From assembly GCF_023507705.1 (NCBI RefSeq), contig NZ_JALBGD010000001.1, forward strand, positions 186,001 through 250,000: DNA of 64,000 bases, read 5' to 3'. The first letter of the stretch is position 1, and each line of letters opens with the position of its first letter. A program made the translations under genes and the position numbers. The notes under the pieces were generated by a model. It was not told the origin of the DNA, did no database searches, and saw only the letters and a program-made list of their open reading frames with translations. This DNA comes from Stappia sp. WLB 29. Its GTDB lineage: Bacteria > Pseudomonadota > Alphaproteobacteria > Rhizobiales > Stappiaceae. This document shows, in pieces, positions 37,592 to 45,900 of the stretch.

Positions 37592-39210
37592 GCGACCTGC
37601 GAGTGGCCGAAGCCGGCACGGGTGGCCAGCGCCTCGCGGTCGACCTTGCCGGCGGCATTGCGCGGCAGCGCGGCGACGGGCAGTACCCGGTGCGGCATCT
37701 CGGCAAGGCCGGCATGCTCGGCCTCCAGATAGGCGTAGAAGCCCTCCACATCGAAGAGCAGGCCCTTCTGCGGCACCATCGCGGCATAGAGCCGGGCGCC
37801 GAGAATGCCGTCTTCCACGAGGAAGGCGGCCGCCTCTCGGATGCCGGGGAAGGCGGCATAGAGCGCGTCCAGCGTCGGCAGCGAACCGACGCCCGGCGCC
37901 ATCTGCCCCGGAATACCGAAGCCGATGATGCCATGCTCGGTCTGGCGCAGCGGCAGCAAGGTGTCGACGAAACCGGCCTTGTCTGTCGGCATGCGCACCT
38001 TGCAGGCGGGCCAGGCCGAATCCGGCACCATGGCGCCGCGCACCTTCAGCGTCGCCGGGCTGACTTCGGTGTCGATGGCGATTTCCAGCAGCGCCGGCGC
38101 CTGCGGGGCGGAGGAGGGCGAGCCGACGCGCCCGCTCGGCAGCGGGCGGGGCAGGGCGCTGCCCTCGCGCATGCGGGCGACCATGGCGAATTCGTCGGCG
38201 ATATGCAGGTCGACCATCTCGCGGTTGCTGGCATGGGGGGCGGGTGCGGGCGAATGCGCCTGCCAGACCGGCACGATGCGGCAGTCGGGCCGCTCGATCC
38301 GCCGGTCCAGCGCCGGCACCAAGGCGCCGGGGCACAGCACGATATCGGCCTCGACCGCGTCCGCATGGGCGGCGAGCCGGCGCAGCGAGCCGGGATGGTG
38401 CAAGTGCAGCGTGCCGCCCGACAGCAGCCAGGGCACCAGGCCGGCGCCGATGCCGGTCATGCCGGTGAGCGCGTAAGGGAGCAGGAAGCTCGGTGCCTGC
38501 GGCAGGGAGAGCTCGAGATATGGCATCAGGCCGCAGGCGACCCACTGGTTGTGGCTGCGGGCGATGGGCAGCGGCTCGCCGCTGGTGGAGCGGGTCCAGG
38601 TCAGCGTCGCGACATGGTCGGCGGCGTTCTGGTCGCGGCGGATCGGCGCGGGCTCCATGTCCTCGGGCAGCTCGTTCAGGATCTGCTCCACCTCCATCAG
38701 GCCGTCGGCGACATCGCGCCCCAGGCCGAAGACGAAGCGCAGGGCGAAGAGATCGGCAGCGGTATCGCGCGCCTCCAGCCCGATGGAGCGCCCACCGAAG
38801 CTTTCGCCGGCGACCAGCGCCTTGGCACCGGCACGCGTCAAGGCCTCCAGCACGTTCTTCTGGCGCCAGTGCAGAGGCAGCGGCGCGACGACCAGCCCGG
38901 CGCGCAGGGCCGCCAGCAGGGCGACGACCGCATCCACCGTGCCGGCGCTCTGCAGGCCGATGACGTTGTCGTGCTTCAGCCCGACGGCGGCGAAAAAGGC
39001 GGCCAGCCGGCTGATCTCCGCATCGGCCTCGGCATAGGTGAGGCGGCGCGGCGCCTCGCGAAAGCCGCCGGCGGCCTCGTCCGGATCGCACAGGGCCAGC
39101 CGGTCGGGATGGGCGGCGGCCGTCTTGCGGAACAGCGCATCCAGCGTGACGCGGCCCCAGATGCCGCTCTGCCGGTGTGCCTCGATTGTCTTCAGCGGGG
39201 TCAGGATCAT
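37588..39210 (-). CDS. Divergent adenylate-forming (AMP-binding) enzyme
   Basis: 540 aa. The overall fold is that of acyl-CoA synthetases: RLTYAEADAEISRLAAFFAAVGL near residue 60, VIGLQSAGTVDAVVALLAALRAGLVVAPL near 88, and a C-terminal LPRNAAGKVDREAL with the catalytic lysine. The phosphate-binding loop, usually SGSTG.PKG, reads TRSTSGEPLPIARSH, and the YG.TE motif is not recognisable. The (Y/F)RTGD motif is replaced by a GFVDTLLPL stretch. It may be a specialised or inactive ligase. It starts 19 bp after a peptide-binding protein gene and overlaps the PleD-like gene by 4 bp. Substrate unknown. Confidence 0.8.
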   Translation of the reverse strand: MILTPLKTIEAHRQSGIWGRVTLDALFRKTAAAHPDRLALCDPDEAAGGFREAPRRLTYAEADAEISRLAAFFAAVGLKHDNVIGLQSAGTVDAVVALLAALRAGLVVAPLPLHWRQKNVLEALTRAGAKALVAGESFGGRSIGLEARDTAADLFALRFVFGLGRDVADGLMEVEQILNELPEDMEPAPIRRDQNAADHVATLTWTRSTSGEPLPIARSHNQWVACGLMPYLELSLPQAPSFLLPYALTGMTGIGAGLVPWLLSGGTLHLHHPGSLRRLAAHADAVEADIVLCPGALVPALDRRIERPDCRIVPVWQAHSPAPAPHASNREMVDLHIADEFAMVARMREGSALPRPLPSGRVGSPSSAPQAPALLEIAIDTEVSPATLKVRGAMVPDSAWPACKVRMPTDKAGFVDTLLPLRQTEHGIIGFGIPGQMAPGVGSLPTLDALYAAFPGIREAAAFLVEDGILGARLYAAMVPQKGLLFDVEGFYAYLEAEHAGLAEMPHRVLPVAALPRNAAGKVDREALATRAGFGHSQVA

Positions 39211-39229
39211 CTCGTCATTCCCAATCCAC

Positions 39230-41092
39230 TCAACGCCGTTCGGCGGCGGACCACCACGTTTCGAAGCGCGGTCCGGTAATGGACTGTACCTCGGGGCGGC
39301 CGATCGCGGTCCAGCGCGCCACCCACTTTTCAGGAAGATGGAACAGGGGTACCACATAGGCACCCGAAATCAGCGCGCGGTCGAAGGCGCGCACGGCGGC
39401 GGTGAAGCCTTCGGCGTCGCGCGCGGCCAGCATGGCATCGATCATCGCATCGACCGCCGGGCTCTTCACCCCGGCATAGTTGAACGAGCCGTCCTGTCCG
39501 GCCGCCTCGCTGCCCCAGCGATAGCGCTGCTCGTTGCCCGGCGAGAGCGAGACCAGCCAAGTGTTCATCACCATGTCGTAGTCGAAGGTCTGGCGCCGGC
39601 GCTGGTATTGCGCGCTATCGACGGAACGGATGCGCACCTCGATGCCGATCAACTTCAGCGCGCGCTGATAGGCGAGCGCCAGCCGCTCCTGGTCCTGCGA
39701 TGCGACAAGGATCTCAAAGGAGAGCGGCACCCCGCCGGGATCGCGCAGGGTTCTCCCGTCGATACGGTAGCCGGCCGCGCCGAACTGTTCCACCGCCGCG
39801 CGCAGCACCTTGCGGTCGCGGCCCGATCCGTCGGCATGGGTCGGCTGCCAGGTGCCTTCAAGCACGTCCGGGGCGATCTCGCTCGTGAACGGGGCAAGCA
39901 GCGCGCGCTCCGCCTCGCTGGCCGGTCGGCCGAGCGAGGAGAGGACGGAATTGTCGAAATAGCCGCCGGTGCGGGCATAAAGACCGTGATAGAGGGTGCG
40001 GTTGACCCACTCGAAGTCGAACAGCATGGCCAGCGCCCGGCGCACCCGCACGTCGGCGAAGACCGGCCGACGGGTATTGAAGACAAAGCCATGCATGCCG
40101 GCCGGCGTGCCGAGGCGAAAGCCCTCCTTGACCACCTTGCCCTCGGCCACCGCCGGGAAGTCGAGTGAGGCGGTCCAGCGCGCCGGGTCGGCCACCGGCA
40201 GCACCTGCACCAGCCCCTTCTTGAAGGCCTCGAACAGCGTGTTCTCGTCGCGATAATATTCGATGCGCACCTCATCGAAATTGTAGAGGCCGCGGCGGAT
40301 CGGCAGGTCCTTCGCCCAGTAGTCGGGATCGCGGCGATAGACGATACGGTTGCTCGGATCGACGCTGTCGATGACATAGGGTCCCGAGCCGACCGGCGGC
40401 ACGAGGGTGCTGCGATCGAAGGTCTGCGGATCGATCGTATGCCTGGCGAAGATCGGCGACATGCCGACCAGCAACGGCAGCTCGCGATCGCTCCCGTCGG
40501 CGAAGGTGAAGCGGACGCTGCGATCGCCGGTCTTCTCCATGGCGGTGATGCGGCTGTAGCGAGCGCGGAAATGCGGGCGGCCCCTGTCGCGCAGGATCTC
40601 GAAGGAGAAGATCACGTCGTCCACGGTCACGGGCGTGCCGTCGGAGAAGCGGGCCTTTTCGTTGATGCGGAACTCGATCCAGTCGCGTTCTTCCGACATC
40701 CGCACCGATTCGGCGAGCAGGCCGTAGAGGGAAAAGGGCTCGTCGAGATTGCGCTCCAGCAGACTCTCGATCACCAGCGCGCCGAAATCGGTGTCGCGGA
40801 TGCCGCGCGCCGTGGTGGTACCCCCCTGGACGATGAACTGGTTGAGACTGTCGAAGGAGCCCTGGACGCCGTGGGTGATCGTGCCGCCGCGCGGCGCATC
40901 GGGATCGGCATAGGGCAGGTGGGTGAAATCGGCCGGCAGGGCAGGGTCGCCATGCATGGCGATGCCATGGCTCCACGGCACATCGGCCTCCTGCGCCGCG
41001 CCGCCGACCGGCGCAAAAGCAAGCACGGCCGCGGCAAACAGCGCGGAAATCTTCGCGCGGGAGAGAATCGGGACTGGTCGCATTTCGATCAT
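39230..41092 (-). CDS. Family 5 extracellular solute-binding protein (oligopeptide/YejA type)
   Basis: 620 aa, periplasmic. A signal peptide covers about residues 1-33 (basic start, ISALFAAAVLAFAPVGGAAQ core, probable cut after GGAAQ-type site). The SBP_bac_5 domain follows: HLPYADPDAPRGGTI and GSFDSLNQFIVQG near residue 70, RINEKARFSDGTPVTVDDVIFSFE near 145, and MVMNTWLVSLSPGNEQRYRWGS near 530. The ADPDAPRGG opening resembles YejA-type microcin/oligopeptide binders. No permease or ATPase gene is adjacent. A second in-frame ATG lies three codons downstream; neither start has a strong ribosome site. Confidence 0.9.
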   Translation of the reverse strand: MIEMRPVPILSRAKISALFAAAVLAFAPVGGAAQEADVPWSHGIAMHGDPALPADFTHLPYADPDAPRGGTITHGVQGSFDSLNQFIVQGGTTTARGIRDTDFGALVIESLLERNLDEPFSLYGLLAESVRMSEERDWIEFRINEKARFSDGTPVTVDDVIFSFEILRDRGRPHFRARYSRITAMEKTGDRSVRFTFADGSDRELPLLVGMSPIFARHTIDPQTFDRSTLVPPVGSGPYVIDSVDPSNRIVYRRDPDYWAKDLPIRRGLYNFDEVRIEYYRDENTLFEAFKKGLVQVLPVADPARWTASLDFPAVAEGKVVKEGFRLGTPAGMHGFVFNTRRPVFADVRVRRALAMLFDFEWVNRTLYHGLYARTGGYFDNSVLSSLGRPASEAERALLAPFTSEIAPDVLEGTWQPTHADGSGRDRKVLRAAVEQFGAAGYRIDGRTLRDPGGVPLSFEILVASQDQERLALAYQRALKLIGIEVRIRSVDSAQYQRRRQTFDYDMVMNTWLVSLSPGNEQRYRWGSEAAGQDGSFNYAGVKSPAVDAMIDAMLAARDAEGFTAAVRAFDRALISGAYVVPLFHLPEKWVARWTAIGRPEVQSITGPRFETWWSAAERR

Positions 41093-41431
41093 GGGGTTGG
41101 ATCGTAGTTCCCAATCACTTTGTTATGGTTAACGCAGTCTCAACGACAGCCCTGCAGCGGCGCATGACGGGGAAGGGCGAGAGACTGAGGCATTCTCGCA
41201 ACAGCGTGGCGATCCCGCACGAATGAACGCCGGTAGCCGCCGCCATCTCGCCCGAGAAACTGGATATTCCGTGCGGCAGACTGTAAAGATGCGCCCGTAA
41301 TCGCATGAGCCAAGGTCTTGCCGCATTCGTTGCGCACAGGTTTGGCGAGCGAGGGACAGAATTTCCCGTTCGCGGCGACGACGCGCTTCGTGTCCGCCGT
41401 GGCGAAACAACGGACTTTAGGGACGCATTGC
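41093..41431. other. Intergenic region between divergent SBP and IalB-like genes
   Basis: 339 bp between two divergent genes, so it should hold both promoters. It contains an AT-rich TTTGTTATGGTTAACG stretch near the SBP end. I could not assign a convincing -35/-10 pair to either gene, and the short open frames inside have no recognisable content. Confidence 0.4.
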
Positions 41432-42070
41432 ATGGCAGAAAGACTGAAGAACCACCTGGCTGGCCTGACCATCGCCGCTGCGGCGACCATGGCCTTCGCC
41501 GGCGGCGCCGCTGCGCAGACCCAGACGATTCAGCCGCCGGCGGACACGCCCTGGGTGAAGATCTGCAACACCGACCCGCAGTCCAACAAGGAAATCTGCG
41601 TGGTGACGCAGGAACTGCGCACGGATACAGGCCAGTTCTTGGCCTCCGTCGCGGTGCGCGAGATCGGCGGCGAAGCCCGCAAGACCCTGCTGATGGCCGT
41701 GCCCCCTGGCATGCTGATCCAGCCGGGCCTGCGCGTGCAGGTCGACACCGGCAAGCAGACCGAAGCCAAGTACGGCATCTGCTTCCCCAACGCTTGCTAT
41801 TCGGAACTCGTGATCGACGATGCCTTCGTCGGCTCGATGAAGGCCGGAGGCAATCTTGTGCTGACCACGCTGAACCAGCAGGCCAAGCAGGTGCCGTTCC
41901 AGCTGACCCTGTCCGGCTTCACCAAGGTCTATGACGGCCCGGCTATCAACCCGGAAGAGCTGCAGCAGAAGCAGCAGCAGCTGCAGTCCGAGCTGCAGAA
42001 GCGCGCCGAAGAGGCTCGCCAGCGCCTGATCGAGAAGCAGAAGGAAGTGACCGGCTCGGGCGCGAACTGA
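41432..42070 (+). CDS. Invasion-associated locus B (IalB) family protein
   Basis: 212 aa, exported. A signal peptide covers about residues 1-28 (GLTIAAAATMAFAGGAAAQ). The mature part carries WVKICNTDPQSNKEICVVTQEL, VRVQVD-type strand (GLRVQVDTGKQTEAKYGICF), and CFPNACYSELVID with the paired cysteines of the IalB family. The C-terminal 45 residues are Gln/Glu/Lys-rich (LQQKQQQLQSELQKRAEEAR and beyond) and should form a coiled coil. IalB was named for Bartonella invasion of erythrocytes, but the family is widespread in free-living alphaproteobacteria. AGGGA precedes the ATG. Confidence 0.87.
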   Translation: MAERLKNHLAGLTIAAAATMAFAGGAAAQTQTIQPPADTPWVKICNTDPQSNKEICVVTQELRTDTGQFLASVAVREIGGEARKTLLMAVPPGMLIQPGLRVQVDTGKQTEAKYGICFPNACYSELVIDDAFVGSMKAGGNLVLTTLNQQAKQVPFQLTLSGFTKVYDGPAINPEELQQKQQQLQSELQKRAEEARQRLIEKQKEVTGSGAN

Positions 42071-42098
42071 GCCGGAATACCCAGCCTTCGATACGATA

Positions 42099-42127
42099 AC
42101 GCCGCGGCCCTGGCCGCGGCGTTTTTT
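42099..42127 (+). terminator. Intrinsic terminator of the IalB-like gene
   Basis: ACGCCGCGGCC and GGCCGCGGCGT form an 11-bp stem with a 2-nt loop (opening to 4 nt), followed by TTTTTT. Confidence 0.9.
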
Positions 42128-42151
42128 CGTTCCGGCGTCGGTCGGAACCGT

Positions 42152-42180
42152 AAAAAAGGGAAAGGCGAGGCTCATCGCCC
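42152..42180 (-). terminator. Intrinsic terminator of hspQ
   Basis: Read on the minus strand, GGCGA and TCGCC pair across TGAGCC directly after the hspQ stop codon. A TTTCCC stretch and then a six-T run (A-run at 42152-42157 on the plus strand) follow. Confidence 0.6.
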
Positions 42181-42504
42181 TTAGTGCAGGTCCACGTCGC
42201 GCGGACGGTAGGTACCGTCGTCCTGCTGTTCGAAGATCTCGTCCACCTGGGGATGACGCACGGGCTCGCCAGTGTCGTCCGGAACCAGGTTCTGCTCCGA
42301 AACATAGGCGACGTATTCCGTCTCCGCATTCTCGGCGAGCAGGTGATAGAACGGCTGGTCGCGATCCGGGCGCACGTCTTCCGGAATCGCGTCCCACCAC
42401 TCTTCGGTGTTGGAAAATGTCGGGTCGACGTCGAAGATGACCCCCCGGAAGGGGTACACCCGGTGCCTGACGACTTGACCGATCATGAATTTCGCGGTGC
42501 GCAT
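42181..42504 (-). CDS. hspQ: Heat shock protein HspQ
   Basis: 107 aa, typical length. It matches the HspQ/YccV hemimethylated-DNA-binding fold: KFMIGQVVRHRVYPFRGVIFDVDPTF at the N-terminus, then WWDAIPEDVRPDRDQPFYHLLAENAETEYVAYVSEQNLVPDD, and a C-terminal acidic tail. In E. coli, HspQ is heat induced and acts as a Lon specificity enhancer. A TTGTAA-N17-TATGCG pair upstream (minus strand, about 42566-42594) could be the promoter, but I cannot separate a housekeeping from a heat-shock sigma site. It is convergent with the IalB-like gene. Confidence 0.92.
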   Translation of the reverse strand: MRTAKFMIGQVVRHRVYPFRGVIFDVDPTFSNTEEWWDAIPEDVRPDRDQPFYHLLAENAETEYVAYVSEQNLVPDDTGEPVRHPQVDEIFEQQDDGTYRPRDVDLH

Positions 42505-42648
42505 CTGTTCAGGTTTCAGCCAGTTTGAGCGTAAGTCGGGATGTTCTCCCTCGATTCAACATTAGCGCATACGCTCTGAACGGGCGGTTTACAAGTCGCG
42601 AGCCGCCGGCAGCCCGCACTCTTCGTCCTTGTTCGCTCCTTCAGCCGC

Positions 42649-43692
42649 TCATAGGCCGTAGAGATCGGCCATAGCCGGATCTTTCGCCGCGACGATACGG
42701 GCAAGATCGACGATCACCTTTGCCTGCTTCCAAGTGGCATCGTCCTGCATTTTGCCGTCGATCATCACGGCTCCGGTGCCGTCGGGCATGGCTTCCAGGA
42801 TGCGCAGCGCGAAGGAGACCTCTGCCGGCTCCGGGCTGAACACGCGCTTGGCGATGTCGATCTGGCTCGGATGCAGCGACCAGGCGCCGACACAGCCCAT
42901 CAGGAACGCGTTGCGGAACTGGGCCTCGCAGGCAGCAGCATCGGAGAAGTCGCCGAACGGCCCGTAAAAGGCCTTGATGCCTGCCGACATGCAGGCATCC
43001 ACCATCTTGGCGACGGTGTAGTGCCAAAGGTCCTGCTGGAACGCCGGACGCGGTGCGCCGGCATCGCCCGCATCGGCGAGAACCGTGTAGTCCGGATGGC
43101 CGCCGCCGACCCGGGTGGTCTTCATGCCCCGCGAGGCGGCAAGATCGGCCGGCCCCAGGCTCATGCCGTGCATGCGCGGGCTCGCGGTGGCGATCGCCTC
43201 GACATTCTTCACGCCCTCGGCGGTCTCCAGGATCGCATGGACGAGGATCGGCTTCGACACGCCTGCCCGCGCCTCCAGTTGCGCCAGCAACTGGTCGATA
43301 TAGTGAATGTCCCAAGGACCCTCGACCTTGGGCAGCATCACAACGTCGAGCTTGTCGCCGATCTCCGTGACGATCTCGACCAGATCGTCGAGCACCCAGG
43401 GGCTGTTCAGGCAGTTGATGCGTGACCACAGGCCCGTGCTGCCGAAATCGTTGTCCTGCGCCATGCGGATGAAGCCGCGGCGCGCGTCCGTCTTGGCGTC
43501 GGCGGGAATGGCATCCTCGAGATTGCCCAGCACCACATCGACCGAGCGGATCAGGTCCGGCACCTTGGAGCGCATCTTTTCCACATGCGGCGGCACGAAA
43601 TGGATCATGCGCTCGAGCCGGACCGGCTGTTCGCGCAGCGGTGCCGGTGCGCCGATGGCCAGCGGGTGATAGAAGGTGCGCGGTGTCTTCAT
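42649..43692 (-). CDS. HpcH/HpaI-type CoA ester lyase (malyl-CoA lyase-like)
   Basis: 347 aa, citrate lyase beta/malyl-CoA lyase family. [15 protein letters not shown] is followed by [15 protein letters not shown] (an EDA metal/CoA region), [16 protein letters not shown], and [16 protein letters not shown] with the metal-binding Glu. The [20 protein letters not shown] block and SLHPSQI near residue 283 are characteristic of L-malyl-CoA/beta-methylmalyl-CoA lyases. Its likely reaction is cleavage to acetyl- or propionyl-CoA and glyoxylate. It is monocistronic and leftward. True substrate not certain. Confidence 0.88.
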   Translation of the reverse strand: MKTPRTFYHPLAIGAPAPLREQPVRLERMIHFVPPHVEKMRSKVPDLIRSVDVVLGNLEDAIPADAKTDARRGFIRMAQDNDFGSTGLWSRINCLNSPWVLDDLVEIVTEIGDKLDVVMLPKVEGPWDIHYIDQLLAQLEARAGVSKPILVHAILETAEGVKNVEAIATASPRMHGMSLGPADLAASRGMKTTRVGGGHPDYTVLADAGDAGAPRPAFQQDLWHYTVAKMVDACMSAGIKAFYGPFGDFSDAAACEAQFRNAFLMGCVGAWSLHPSQIDIAKRVFSPEPAEVSFALRILEAMPDGTGAVMIDGKMQDDATWKQAKVIVDLARIVAAKDPAMADLYGL

Positions 43693-43834
43693 GGTATTGT
43701 CCTCCCCGACGGTCCGCTTGGTTGCGGTTCCTCACCTGTTATGTTGCGATGCATATAATGGCTTTCGCAGCGCGGCACGCAAGCGGGACCTTCGGCGAAC
43801 GGTGAGGAGAGGGAAGGCTGGGCGCTCAGGTACC

Positions 43835-44752
43835 TCACAGCCACTTGCGCATGATCCACATCCACTGGGACGGGTTCTCGCGGATCCATTGCTCGAACAG
43901 GGCATGATAGCGCTGCGTAGCCGCGAGGGCATCGGCCTTGCGGTCGCCGGTGCGCGGCATCTCGACGATGCGCGCCTCGATGCGGAAGCGGTTGCCGGGC
44001 AGCCGCACCACCCGGCTGGCGACCAGCGGGACGCCGGCGGCGCGCGCGATGGTGGCGGGATAGACTGTCGCCCAGGCGTCGCGACCGAAAAAGGGAATCA
44101 CCGCGCCGCGGCGGTCCTGCAGGTCGGCCAGCATCGCCGTGCGGCCGCCTGAGCGGGCGATGGACAGCAGGCGGCGCGCAGTCTCGTGGCTCTTGGCGTA
44201 GAGGCCGCCGGGATAGATGCGGGCGCGCAGGTCGTAGACCAGCTTGTCGACCAGCGGATTCTTGATGGTCTGGTAGACGCCGACCGGCTGCCAGCCGGCA
44301 GCAAGCCCGCCCATCGCCGTGACCTCCCAGTTGCCAGCATGCAGGGAGACGACGACCGCGCCGCTGTCTCCCACCGCGTCGCGCACGGCATCCACATCAT
44401 ATTCGAAGCGGTCGGGATCAGCGACGAGCCGGTCCAGCTGCAGCGTCTCGGCGGCGATCCGACCGAGATTTTCCCACATTCCCAGCAGGATGAGCCGGTG
44501 CTCGGCCGCAGAGAGGTCCGGCATGGCCTTGGAGAGATTGCCGAGTGCGCGCCGGTGCCGGCTGTTGAAGCGTGCAAACAGCCGCCAGGCCTTACCCATG
44601 ACGGCGGAGGCCGTGTCCGGCGGCATCAGGCGCAGCAGCCAGAGGGCGAAACTCAGCAGGCCCCACTCCAGCCGGTAGCGCAGTCCGCCCCGCTCGCCGG
44701 GCCGTTCGCCGGGCTGTTTGCCGGTTTCGCCGGGGGAATCGGTCTGCGTCAT
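43835..44752 (-). CDS. LpxL/HtrB-type lysophospholipid acyltransferase
   Basis: 305 aa. One N-terminal membrane segment (LEWGLLSFALWLLRLM) is followed by the LABLAT core. The catalytic motif is VVSLHAGNWEVTAMGG, an H-X4-E arrangement near residue 138, and VYQTIKNPLVDKLVYDLR and GGRTAMLADLQDRRGAVIPFFGRDAW are acceptor-site blocks. It would transfer an acyl chain to lipid A or a related lipid at the inner membrane. The first 25 residues hold PGE(R/T)-like repeats with no counterpart in the fold, so the real start may be internal (for example near LRYRLEWG). Confidence 0.88.
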   Translation of the reverse strand: MTQTDSPGETGKQPGERPGERGGLRYRLEWGLLSFALWLLRLMPPDTASAVMGKAWRLFARFNSRHRRALGNLSKAMPDLSAAEHRLILLGMWENLGRIAAETLQLDRLVADPDRFEYDVDAVRDAVGDSGAVVVSLHAGNWEVTAMGGLAAGWQPVGVYQTIKNPLVDKLVYDLRARIYPGGLYAKSHETARRLLSIARSGGRTAMLADLQDRRGAVIPFFGRDAWATVYPATIARAAGVPLVASRVVRLPGNRFRIEARIVEMPRTGDRKADALAATQRYHALFEQWIRENPSQWMWIMRKWL

Positions 44753-44906
44753 CGCCTGTCGCCGTCTCTACTCATTTATGCGGAGGGTCGTTGCCGTTGA
44801 CCGGTCTGTGCGAACCCGCTAGGCCTGCGGTGATTACCCAAGCAGTCGAGGCTTGGCAACACGCTCCCTGTTTGGCGGGCGCCCCTCCCGTCCGCCGGAG
44901 GCCCTG

Positions 44907-45860
44907 ATGGAAAATGTGATATCGCTGGCGCTTCCGTTTTTCGGGCTGATCTTTCTCGGGGTCGCCGCAGGAAAACTGAAGGACATTCCCGCGTCCGGCC
45001 TGGCGTGGATGCAGTTCTTCATCATCTACATCGCGCTGCCGGCGCTGTTTTTCCGCCTTCTGGCCAAGACGCCGATCGAGGAACTCACCAATATCGGCTA
45101 TGTGGCGGCGACGACCTTCGCCACCTATTGCGCCTTCGCCATCGCCTTTTGCGTCGGCGTTCTGGCCTCGCGCGGCAACATTCCCGAGGCGACGATCCAG
45201 GCGCTGGCCGGCTCCTACTCCAATGTCGGTTACATGGGGCCGGGCCTGACGCTGGCGGTGCTTGGCCCGGCCGCTGCCGTGCCGACCGCGCTGGTTTTCT
45301 GTTTCGACAACATCCTGCTGTTCACGCTGACGCCGCTGATGATGGCCATCGGCGGCACCGACAACGAGCCGCCGCTGAAGACCATGATCACAGTGGTGAA
45401 GCGAATCTTCACCCATCCGTTCATTCTGGCCACCATCGCCGGTGTTCTAGCGGCCGCGGTCGAATTTCAGCCGCCGCAGGCGATCGAGACGCTGCTGACT
45501 TTCCTCAGCAACGCGGCTGCTCCTTGCGCTCTCTTCGCCATGGGCGTCACGGTCGCTCAGCAGCCGATGGGGCGGGTGCCGCTGGAACTGCCGGTGATCC
45601 TCTCCGTCAAGCTGATCGTGCATCCGCTGATCGTGCTGCTGCTGCTCAACTGGATGGGCGGCGTCGAGCCGGCCTGGGTGGCGACGGCCGTCCTGATGGC
45701 CTGCCTTCCGCCTGCGGCGAACGTCTTCGTGATCGCCCAGCAGTATCATGTCTACATCCAGCGAGCCTCCAGCTCGATCCTGATCGGCACCATCGCCTCG
45801 ACGGTGACCGTTTCCGTCTTCATCTATCTGATCACGGAAGGCCTGCTGCCGCTTCAGTAA
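44907..45860 (+). CDS. AEC (auxin efflux carrier) family transporter
   Basis: 317 aa, about ten transmembrane segments. Blocks: LPFFGLIFLGVAAGKLKD at the N-terminus, FIIYIALPALFFRLLAKTP near residue 40, GSYSNVGYMGPGLTL near 105, and MACLPPAANVFVIAQQYHVYIQRAS near 265. This is the second AEC protein in the window; the two share the fold but diverge clearly. It precedes the CaiB-type gene by 40 bp, so an acid taken up or exported by it may be linked to CoA-ester metabolism. Upstream in-frame codons give no signal, so the ATG at 44907 is preferred. Confidence 0.87.
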   Translation: MENVISLALPFFGLIFLGVAAGKLKDIPASGLAWMQFFIIYIALPALFFRLLAKTPIEELTNIGYVAATTFATYCAFAIAFCVGVLASRGNIPEATIQALAGSYSNVGYMGPGLTLAVLGPAAAVPTALVFCFDNILLFTLTPLMMAIGGTDNEPPLKTMITVVKRIFTHPFILATIAGVLAAAVEFQPPQAIETLLTFLSNAAAPCALFAMGVTVAQQPMGRVPLELPVILSVKLIVHPLIVLLLLNWMGGVEPAWVATAVLMACLPPAANVFVIAQQYHVYIQRASSSILIGTIASTVTVSVFIYLITEGLLPLQ

Positions 45861-45900
45861 GTCCGTCCCGGCAGAAGAACGGGCGAGAGGGAGGAAACCC

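Noticed and set aside
41093-41431. Short minus-strand genes in the SBP-IalB gap
   Set aside because: Frames of about 60-115 codons are present, but they overlap each other, have no ribosome site and are Arg/Cys-rich, as expected of noise.
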